Assembly (NCBI GenBank): GCA_900128565.1
Contig: LT636058.1
Location: 1-18,897, forward strand
Direction: 5' to 3'
Source: Stramenopiles sp. TOSAG23-6
Taxonomy: Eukaryota > Sar
DNA: 18,897 bases
Of the stretch, positions 1-6,432 are shown piece after piece (the stretch's first letter is position 1; each line of letters starts with the position of its first letter). The notes under the pieces are model-generated. The model ran no database searches. It was not told the origin of the DNA and was given only the letters and a program-made list of their open reading frames with translations. Made by a program: the position numbers and the translations under genes.

Positions 1-75
1 TAAATGTAATAAAGATAATTTCATATAAATGTAATAAAGATAATTTCATATAAATGTAATAAAGATAATTTCATA
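1..75. repeat. Terminal tandem repeat, three 25-base units
   Basis: Three identical 25-base units, each starting taaatgtaataaag and ending atttcata, occupy bases 1-75 at the very end of the window. The array is cut by the window edge, so its true copy number is unknown. Its mirror lies at 18823-18897. Confidence 0.95.
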
Positions 76-76
76 T

Positions 77-172
77 AAGTACAATTTAACAAGATATAAT
101 GTAGCGAAAACGAAACACTTCAAACCCTAAACCTAAGAAATGAAAGTACAATTTAACAAGATATAATGTAGC
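77..172. repeat. Pair of 29-base direct repeats
   Basis: A 29-base sequence beginning aagtacaatttaac and ending ataatgtagc occurs at 77-105 and again at 144-172, a 67-base offset. Between the copies lies a single caaaccctaaacct stretch that resembles the plant-type telomere unit CCCTAAA. It occurs only once, so it is not a telomere array. Mirror copies lie at 18726-18754 and 18793-18821. Confidence 0.9.
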
Positions 173-320
173 ATATATTTATACTTATATATATAGATAT
201 ACTTATGAGTAATTGAAAATAATAAAGTAAAAGTAGAAAATATTTTAAAAATATACGAATTTGAATTTCCAATATTTTTTTTATACTTTTTAATAAAATG
301 TTGCTTTTTCAATATACTCT
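173..320. other. AT-rich 3' flank of the 7TM gene
   Basis: No gene seen. The stretch is very AT-rich, with a TA-dinucleotide run near 176-205. It includes one half of a tandem duplication of about 31 bases (282-343) that spans the stop codon of the neighbouring minus-strand gene. I see no recognisable RNA gene. Confidence 0.6.
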
Positions 321-1466
321 TTAATAAAATGTTGCTTTTCCAACCCGCGTCGGAGTTGCTTCTTGCATGTCAGAACGATTATCAGATAATTTAAAAGCAT
401 TCTTTGATAATGCACATGTATTGTAAAAAAATATTACAAGATTTTTGTCATTAGGTACAAAATTTCGTACGAAAAAAAAATAGGCAAAAAAAAAATAAAA
501 ACGTACATCTAGTTGCAAGACAAAAGCATAACTTTGAAAGTATTTCAAACATATGATATACCCCATTATGATTGATTCCTTCAACACCATCAAACGGCAA
601 AATACAACCATGTGCAGTGAAAAAATATTTTCGAAAAATAATCGTTTGGTACAAAATTTTCTATGAAAAAAACATCTAGGTAAAAAAAATTAAAATAAAA
701 AACGTACATTTGTTTCTGCTAAAAGAGAACCACATGTCGGAGCTAATAAACCTTGAATAAGACAACCAACAAAAGATAATAATGCACCTAAACAAATCAA
801 CTTTCTTGCTGTTGGTGTTCCCCATGATACAACTGGGCGACAACAGTTACAAAAGAAAGATAGAAATATCGTAATAAATAACGAAAAATTTAAAAAGACT
901 CCTAGGTAACCTACAACATAAAAGAGATCATACTGTAAAAAATTAGGCAAAATTTTCTCCGACAATACACTATACCCAACAAAAAACAATGAAAGAACTT
1001 GTCCCATGATAAACATAAAAGAATATAGTCGACGACTCATACAAGCAGACATTAGAAATACAATAATACACAATTGACCAACAGATATTCCTTGAAAACA
1101 CATTGCAACTTTCCATACAATGTCATACTTTTCACGAGCACCTTCAGGACAACGGATACCATTAACTATTTTTCCTCGTATAACTATCTTTCCAGGACAC
1201 TCTCGATGATAATATATATGATGACAAAGACCTGCAGCTAGAAAACTAAGGGCAAAAGTACAAAGAAAAGAAGTAAGCAGGTTATACAAAGTACTTTGCG
1301 TTGGTTGAAGAGAAAAAAAACGACGGAAGCTATTGATTCCCTTTGAAGGAGGCTTACAAAAGTTTAGTAAAAGTGCTGCAAGACAAATAGCAGAGACAAT
1401 ATAGTTGGTGAGCCATGTTGATGTTGCTTTATCCGTGCCAAATGTATACAACAAACGACCAGGCAT
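321..1466 (-). CDS. 7-transmembrane protein, three exons
   Basis: Spliced from exons 708-1466, 507-609 and 321-415 to give 318 residues. Hydrophobic segments lie at about 21-37, 62-83, 115-140, 147-168, 180-206, 222-244 and 270-287, so a seven-pass membrane protein is likely, with a hydrophilic C-tail. The last segment begins with NHNGVYH, with histidines at 267 and 272. A His-bearing final helix is reminiscent of the CREST hydrolase superfamily (alkaline ceramidase, Per1, PAQR), but the spacing is not the classical one, so this is only a weak suggestion. The start is the first ATG in a long open frame. The gene is divergent from the Cys-rich membrane protein gene at 1844 across 377 bases. 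Splicing the two introns at their shared non-AG boundaries keeps the frame. A canonical-AG alternative for the first intron gives a different, less protein-like exon 2. The function is not known. Confidence 0.8.
416..506 (-). other. Introner-family intron B (91 bases) in the 7TM gene
   Basis: Read on the minus strand, the donor is AT/GTACGTTTTTAT and the 3' end is ACAATACAT/GT. It contains the family core TTTCGTACGAAATTTTGTA followed by CCTAATGA, the latter a plausible branch site. The upstream exon ends in phase 1. Using the nearest downstream AG would create an immediate TAA; removing the element after ACAT keeps the frame (Arg-Cys-Ala-Leu). Mirror at 18392-18482. Confidence 0.8.
610..707 (-). 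other. Introner-family intron A (98 bases) in the 7TM gene
   Basis: Read on the minus strand, the donor is AAAT/GTACGTTTTTTATTTT and the 3' end is CACTGCACAT/GG. It is the most diverged member, with AAATTTTGTACCAAACGA in place of the usual core and branch region. Removal joins Glu-Thr-Asn to Gly-Cys-Ile in phase. No AG lies within 29 bases of the apparent 3' end. Mirror at 18191-18288. Confidence 0.75.
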
Positions 1467-1843
1467 ATTATTATTTTAGTAAAATAAGAATAGCGATGAT
1501 TGTTTGTTTGTTTTGTTTTTATGAAAAAATTTAAATTCTTTTTTTGGGAGCGAGCGAAACTTTCTTGAAAAAGCGAAAGAAAATAAAATTGAGTACCCGG
1601 TAACAGTTTAAACTCGCTCTCAAGTTTTTTAAAAAGTCCTCTTCCTTCCTTCGTTCTTCGTCGTCGTCTTTGTCGTCACGTATCTTCTTGCGGTTTGTTG
1701 GTAATTATATTACGGATTATACTAATACGTACCGGGTGGAAGGCATACTTCCTATTGTATTGGATACTACAAAGGCAGTACAGGTACTACTACACCTCTT
1801 GATTTACTTATAATTATATCACTTTGTTGCTCACTAAAAACAA
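1467..1843. promoter_or_regulatory. Shared upstream region of two divergent genes
   Basis: 377 bases separate the start codons of the minus-strand 7TM gene and the plus-strand Cys-rich membrane protein gene, so both promoters must lie here or be shared. An 8-base inverted pair, acccggta at 1595-1602 and taccgggt at 1730-1737, is roughly symmetric within the region and could be a shared control site, though it is short enough to be chance. No clear TATA box was assigned. Confidence 0.5.
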
Positions 1844-2908
1844 ATGGTAAACATGAAAAAGCTTATCAACACTTTAGTGGTTTTTGTTGCTGCAATTGAA
1901 GAAGGTGTTGCTGCCAAGTGTCAGTGTAATGATTTGGGTTATTTGGTTCAATTGTATATTAATCGACTTAGTGACAGAGACAGACGAGAGAGACGATTGG
2001 GTGAGGTCAAAATGTCGGATTTGGAGAACTTGATTTTGGAAACCTGTACTGCTGAGTGTCACTATTCTGAATATTTTAAAGATTTATTATTAGAAACATT
2101 TTCTCATAGTGATTTCCGAATAAAAGAATGGCGCTACCGTCATCAACATTATTTAAATTGTAGTATTTTTGAGCTAATAAAAATATGCGAAAATGGATAC
2201 GAGCTCCAACTACAAGCCAATTGTACTCATAAGCAGGACGGCGACTACTGTATAATAGAAGGAGAAACCTGTTTCAAAGTACATTGTGACAAAAAACCCC
2301 AATATTGCAAGGATACATCTATTGACAGCAAATATCACGTTGAAACACCTAAGTGTCCCGATGGAAAAATAGATGAGACTTGTGAGTATGATTGTGTTGA
2401 GTATTATACAAAGAATGACCCGGACTGGAACATTAAATGCTTTGCAAAGGATCATTTAGATGGGGATTGGAAATGGGTCAAAGACGGTAACAAAACAAAA
2501 CTAACGGATGCCAACTATGATTTGTTGTGTAAATATAATTGTGAAAATGAAAAGGGCTTTAACAAAAACGACCTAAAGATTGAAAAGAATAAACTAATAC
2601 CAAAACTTGCAACAACAGAAGTTACAGATTGTGCAGCTAAAATTAATAAAAACGCTAATGATGCATTTACAGGTTTTAATGATTCATTGGATGAAATCCA
2701 GAAAAAAACACAAAACCTTTCAACTGATGAGATAAACGTAGTTCAAAACATCAAAAATGATATTACTACGATAATGACTGTGACGGATATTCCACTTAAA
2801 TATTGTCCTGCCTCATCAAATAATGCAAATATATTTGGCTTGGTTGTTACTGTCATGGTTCTTGTAATTTACCCGTTATATTTTACTTGTTATGACATTT
2901 TTAGATAA
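1844..2908 (+). CDS. Cys-rich single-pass membrane protein, unknown
   Basis: An intronless frame of 354 residues. A signal peptide is visible at about 4-24 (KKLINTLVVFVAAIEEGVAA), and the ATG at residue 4 is as good a start as residue 1. The body has 20 cysteines, including paired CQC (26-28), and acidic/aromatic stretches. Possible N-glycosylation sites are N105, N126, N216, N279 and N291. One transmembrane helix lies near the end (about 329-349), followed by a five-residue tail. This is the layout of a type I surface protein with a disulfide-bonded ectodomain. I do not recognise the family. Cysteine spacing in 115-184 is dense (C-x11-C-x8-C-x6-C-x4-C), resembling small Cys-rich extracellular modules. 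The gene shares its upstream region with the 7TM gene. Function unknown. Confidence 0.85.
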   Translation: MVNMKKLINTLVVFVAAIEEGVAAKCQCNDLGYLVQLYINRLSDRDRRERRLGEVKMSDLENLILETCTAECHYSEYFKDLLLETFSHSDFRIKEWRYRHQHYLNCSIFELIKICENGYELQLQANCTHKQDGDYCIIEGETCFKVHCDKKPQYCKDTSIDSKYHVETPKCPDGKIDETCEYDCVEYYTKNDPDWNIKCFAKDHLDGDWKWVKDGNKTKLTDANYDLLCKYNCENEKGFNKNDLKIEKNKLIPKLATTEVTDCAAKINKNANDAFTGFNDSLDEIQKKTQNLSTDEINVVQNIKNDITTIMTVTDIPLKYCPASSNNANIFGLVVTVMVLVIYPLYFTCYDIFR

Positions 2909-3529
2909 CTTGCGTTGGTGTTAACATCTTGAAATTGAGAAATAATAAACAATACATTGAGATGTATACTCTCACAAACTAAATATATCTTGTCACAAAC
3001 TAAATATATTTTGTCACAAACTAAATATATCTTGTCCCAAACTAAATATATCTTGTCACAAACTAAATATATCTTGTCACAAACTGAATATATTTTGTAG
3101 AGTTTGACATTCAGTCACTTGACTCGCGATAAGATTCAAATACTTCCAGTTGTTTGATGTGTTGACAAATACCTAAAATTCAAATATTGTTCAATATAGT
3201 TATTGTATTGAAAGAGTCAACATCTGTATATTTCAAATGGAGTCCAACATAATTTTGCATTCAGGGAATCTACTCAATATCCTCCTTACTTTACTTTTCC
3301 TTCTTATTTTAATTTCATCATAAGACTTGTTCAAGAAAAGCCAACTTTTTTTATTTGATAATTATTTACTAATTTTTTACAGCACTAAAAATACAATAAT
3401 TTTATTTTTAATAAAAAAAAAGACTTGAACTTTTATATACAATAGTATCAATATATGTGACTTGTATTTCATACACAATAGTATCATTATAAAATGTACT
3501 ATAGAAAGACTTGAAAAAATATTAAAAAT
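2909..3529. other. Spacer between two convergent genes
   Basis: 621 bases between the stops of the Cys-rich membrane gene (plus) and the secreted protein gene (minus). Apart from the 21-base tandem array at 2972-3097 it holds AT-rich DNA. Two copies of an acaatagtatcat-like motif near 3440 and 3477 sit just beyond the stop of the minus-strand gene, with gacttga repeated near 3422 and 3508. No open frame worth calling and no RNA gene were seen. Confidence 0.65.
2972..3097. repeat. Six 21-base tandem repeats
   Basis: Six consecutive units of the form tcacaaactaaatatatct + tg fill 2972-3097 exactly. Copies differ by single substitutions (tcccaa in copy 4; an actgaat variant in copy 6; ttttg instead of tcttg in copies 2 and 6). 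The array lies about 60 bases 3' of the Cys-rich membrane protein gene. Mirror at 15801-15926. Confidence 0.95.
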
Positions 3530-4649
3530 CTATGTAGCAATATAACTTGGTACGGTAATGTCAACATCACTTATATCTTTAGGTACTTGAAAGTCTTTGT
3601 CAACTGGAGATATTTCCGCAACTCGACGGAATATTTCTCCCATGCCAGAGTCATACCCATTGTTTGCTCTAACGGTGCACATTGTAGAATATTCATATTC
3701 ATCCTGGTAGTATACCCCTTGAATATTCGATACGCGACCTGGATTTGGTTTCCCAGCAGTACTGGCAACTGCAGAAATATTAGCAGTAGCATTGTGTTCA
3801 TTGGAAGGTACATCAAAGAACATACTCAAAATAATATGTATTTTGGAAAAATATTTCAAAAAAAAATCGTTAGGTACAACATTTCGTACGAAAAAAATCG
3901 AAATTGAAAAAAAATAAAACATATATAACCATTGTCAGATAATGTTGCTCCAATTAAATGTCCGTTTGAATCACATCGTAATTCCGCGGCGTCTCTTCTT
4001 AGCGTAGTAGTTCTGCCTCCTCCAAATGGCTGAAAGAAAGGCTCGTCCAACTTCTTTTCATTGTCACATGGATGAATTTTGGGGAAATATTTCAAAAAAA
4101 AATTGTTAGGTACAAAATTTCCTACTAAAATTAATTTTGAAATTCATGATAACGTACATTTCCCATAACTACAAAGTGATACACACGAGGTCCATCTTTT
4201 GTCGTCACACATTTTGTATCAACATGGAGAAAATCCTGTGTATCACAAACACATGGCCAACAGCAATAATGCATAAAACCAAGACGATTACTACCTTTCG
4301 AACCAACTAAAGGAAGACGTAATAAATATCTATTGTAGTCATTGGGAAATACAGGTGAACCTGAGACGGCACAAAACCCAGAAAACATTTGTAATAGTTT
4401 TTTATGAGACATCTGAGATGATCTGTTTAACAAAAATGATGCCCAAAGATGTGATGCAGCATTTCGATTGCCATACTTGAAGATTTTATTATATTCTCTG
4501 TGTAAGTACCTCACAGTCGACTTTTCATTAGAACCAGTCCAGAATGACATTTTTCCATCTTTTCTTGTACACTTAGATGCTGCATTTGTATACTTCAACA
4601 ACATGTATAGAAAAATATAAATAATCAAACATGCTTGTGTAGAAATCAT
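3530..4649 (-). CDS. Secreted Cys-rich protein (CCWPCVC), three exons
   Basis: Spliced from exons 4158-4649, 3925-4071 and 3530-3835 to give 314 residues. An N-terminal signal peptide (about 1-24, ending near TNAASKC) points to secretion or the ER lumen. The middle has a striking CCWPCVCD motif (C129, C130, C133, C135) followed by TQDFLHVDTK, and exon 2 opens with NPCDNEKK. Exon 2 ends in GATLSDNGY and exon 3 opens IILSMFFD. I have the impression of a conserved eukaryotic/bacterial family of unknown function, but cannot name it. The C-tail is rich in Asn/Ser/Pro and ends in TVPSYIAT. The ATG chosen is the only one giving the signal peptide. The gene is divergent from the metal-transport gene (250-base gap). 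Exon joins rely on the non-AG intron rule. Confidence 0.8.
3836..3924 (-). other. Introner-family intron D (89 bases), non-GT donor
   Basis: Read on the minus strand: donor TAT/ATATGTTTTATT, core TTTCGTACGAAATGTTGTA, branch-like TACCTAACGA, 3' end CCAAAATACAT/ATT. Where relatives have GT at the donor, this copy has AT. The canonical alternative (GTTTTATT donor, next AG) breaks the frame by one base; removal at the family boundaries joins Gly-Tyr to Ile-Ile-Leu-Ser in phase. An ATAT overlap at both edges leaves the exact cut undetermined. Mirror at 14974-15062. Confidence 0.8.
4072..4157 (-). other. Introner-family intron C (86 bases)
   Basis: Read on the minus strand: donor AAAT/GTACGTTATC, then GTAGGAAATTTTGTACC, branch-like CCTAACAA, a T-run, GAAATATTTCCCC and 3' end AAAATTCAT/CC. 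This is the only copy ending TCAT rather than ACAT. It contains an in-frame TAA, so it must be removed for the gene to be read through. Removal joins Gly-Asn to Pro-Cys-Asp in phase. Mirror at 14741-14826. Confidence 0.8.
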
Positions 4650-4899
4650 CTTTGAAAGTAATGGAATGTAAAGAATGATTCGAGATTCCCTTCTTCTTAA
4701 TAGTCAAGTTGCGTAAAGTACGAAGGTCGAGGTGGAACACAAGCTAATTTGCTACCCAAAAAATTGAAAACGTTCCTGTGTCTTTTTGCATTCAAACAAA
4801 AAAGAGTAAAAAAAAGTAGGAACACACACACAATCAATTTCTTTATATATATATTACTTTCAATAGAGTATACATTTAGACGGCTATAATTACGTTTCA
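4650..4899. promoter_or_regulatory. Short divergent promoter region
   Basis: 250 bases separate the start of the minus-strand secreted protein gene from the start of the plus-strand metal-transport gene. It contains an atatatatat run near 4845-4855 and a stretch of caca repeats near 4824. Both genes must draw promoter elements from here. The 67-codon minus-strand frame across it is not supported as a gene. Confidence 0.5.
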
Positions 4900-6405
4900 A
4901 TGCCAGTGAAACAGCTACACCTTATCACCGAGAAAGGTTTTTTTCGACGCTTCATTGTCTCTTTAGTTCTTCTCCTTTCATCTTGTTTGCTAGTGTACCT
5001 TCATTTACGTGAGGCTGCTGAAGACCTCTTTGAGGCAACAAAGTTAAAATTACTCAAATCTGCACACCGATATGCTTGGTGGTCTGCTATTAGCATTTTG
5101 TCATCCAGTTGTTGTATCATTCAACTCGGTTTAAATGCGCTAAACTTTGGTTGTGTTGGGTTTAATACTTATTTAGGTCCAGCTCGGCCTACTCTATTGG
5201 CAGCGTCACTCTTATTACAAGTATCCTGCTGGACAGTCGCATATTCAAGACCTTGGCTTTGGGTTCCGACAGCATGTTCTTCAACGTTATCAATGTTGCT
5301 TACATTTATGCCAGAAATGCTCGATAGATTTTCAAAGCAGGGTTCGCATACTCGTCATCTAGGTACCAACACAACCGGAAAAATAGCAAATGGAACAGCT
5401 GAAAAAATAGCAAATGGAACAGCTGAAAAAATAGCAACAGCCACGTACAAAATAGAGTCGCTGGGTTGTGCAAGTTGTGAGGCTACCATTAGACGTATAT
5501 TGGATAATGATAATCGAATTGGGATGCATACTGTGAGTGCACGTACACAAAGTGCAGTGGTTTCTATTCTTGATATTGAAAAGATGAACTCAATTGCAAA
5601 AGAACTTTCTGTCACATTTGGATCCGCTGGATTTCCAGCTTCATTAGCCTCACTTTCTAGTAGTGCTACTAGCACCAACACGGATATCAATGTTGAAAAC
5701 AAAATTAATGATCCAGTTGATGTATATACCACAGAGGAAGAAAATAGTTTCAAGAAAAAAAATACAAGTTGGAGTGATGAATTTTTAGGTGCAATTGTCG
5801 GTGGTTTACTTGGCTCATCGTGTTGTATACTTCAACTTGGGCTGAATATTCTCACATCATTTCATATTCTTCATGGAATTGGTTGTGCTGGATTTAATAA
5901 ATATTTAGGTCCACTTCGACCATATCTTAGAACTTGTACGGTTATTTGGATGAGCTATTTATGGTTTCAACAACTGAAACCTGTATCTATTTCAGATACA
6001 AAAAATAATACAAAAAATAATACAAAAAATAATATAAAAAATAATACAAAAAATAGTGTTCGTCATCATCGCCGACTAACAGCTGCCACTCTTCTCTGTA
6101 TTGTATTGACATTTCTACCAGAAATGCTTCTTTATCTTGGAGGGCCATCTCTGGCACCATCCGCTGTAGGTTCCGAAACTATTGAGCTCAATATTGATGG
6201 AATGGGTTGTGAAGCATGTCAGAATTATGTAAAAGGAGTGATTGAAAACAATAGTGGTGTTCTTTCAGCAGACGTCAGTTTTATCACTGGATCTGCGTCC
6301 GTATGGATACAAAGATCCTGGAATTTTGATTTATTTGCAGTGAAAAAAAAGTTAGAAAATGATGGCTACAAAGTATCTACAAAAGAAAGTTCACTTGAAA
6401 AATAA
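4900..6405 (+). CDS. Tandem MerT-like / HMA metal-transport protein
   Basis: An intronless frame of 501 residues made of two similar halves. Each half has a membrane unit with SSCC-x2-QLGLN (Cys71/72; Cys308/309), then GC-x-GFN-x-YLGP-x-RP (Cys85; Cys329), a helix ending FxPEML (136-141; 405-410), and a heavy-metal-associated (HMA) domain with CxxC (GCASC, Cys190/193; GCEAC, Cys437/440). An extra N-terminal helix spans about 16-35. The layout matches bacterial MerT (vicinal Cys pair in helix 1, xPxRP before helix 2) fused to MerP, as in MerTP. The likely role is moving a soft metal ion across a membrane and handing it to the HMA domains. The metal (mercury, copper or other) cannot be told from sequence. 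The two linkers carry in-frame repeats (5380-5427, 6001-6054). Its stop is 27 bases from the stop of the convergent channel gene. Confidence 0.8.
   Translation: MPVKQLHLITEKGFFRRFIVSLVLLLSSCLLVYLHLREAAEDLFEATKLKLLKSAHRYAWWSAISILSSSCCIIQLGLNALNFGCVGFNTYLGPARPTLLAASLLLQVSCWTVAYSRPWLWVPTACSSTLSMLLTFMPEMLDRFSKQGSHTRHLGTNTTGKIANGTAEKIANGTAEKIATATYKIESLGCASCEATIRRILDNDNRIGMHTVSARTQSAVVSILDIEKMNSIAKELSVTFGSAGFPASLASLSSSATSTNTDINVENKINDPVDVYTTEEENSFKKKNTSWSDEFLGAIVGGLLGSSCCILQLGLNILTSFHILHGIGCAGFNKYLGPLRPYLRTCTVIWMSYLWFQQLKPVSISDTKNNTKNNTKNNIKNNTKNSVRHHRRLTAATLLCIVLTFLPEMLLYLGGPSLAPSAVGSETIELNIDGMGCEACQNYVKGVIENNSGVLSADVSFITGSASVWIQRSWNFDLFAVKKKLENDGYKVSTKESSLEK
5380..5427 (+). repeat. In-frame 24-base tandem repeat (KIANGTAE)
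   Basis: Two exact copies of a 24-base unit encoding KIANGTAE, plus the first nine bases of a third, lie in the linker just before the first HMA domain (residues 161-176). Mirror at 13471-13518. Confidence 0.9.
6001..6054 (+). repeat. In-frame 12-base repeat (Lys-Asn-Asn-Thr)
   Basis: A 12-base unit, aaaaataataca, is repeated about four and a half times and encodes KNNT repeats (one copy KNNI) at residues 368-385, in the loop between the second MerT-like helix pair and the last helix. Every full unit but the KNNI copy reads Asn-Asn/Asn-Thr, typical of slippage. Mirror at 12844-12897. Confidence 0.9.
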
Positions 6406-6432
6406 ATTTAAAAACATCAATCTTTATTTATA

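Noticed and set aside
121-140. Telomere
   Set aside because: Only a single CCCTAAACC-like unit, not an array, and it lies inside other repeats.
416-707. Reading the 7TM gene with intron B retained (open in one frame)
   Set aside because: That frame runs through a T-rich segment homologous to the other introns and gives Phe/Tyr-rich low-complexity protein, while splicing gives a coherent seventh helix.
3587-3907. 106-codon plus-strand frame (mirror on the other strand)
   Set aside because: Overlaps exon 3 and intron D of the secreted protein gene antisense; no signal, motif or start context.
3836-3924. Ciliate-type eliminated DNA (TA-bounded IES) as explanation of the intron family
   Set aside because: The shared edge dinucleotide is AT, not TA in every copy, and all copies carry a donor-like GTAYG (or close variant) and a branch-like CTAAC, which fits RNA splicing better.
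3836-4157. U12-type (minor spliceosome) AT-AC introns
   Set aside because: The donor lacks the ATATCCTT consensus and the CTAAC element is about 30 bases from the 3' end instead of 10-15.
5355-5753. 132-codon minus-strand frame (mirror 13145-13543)
   Set aside because: Antisense shadow of the HMA-containing gene; the opposite frame carries clear domain motifs.
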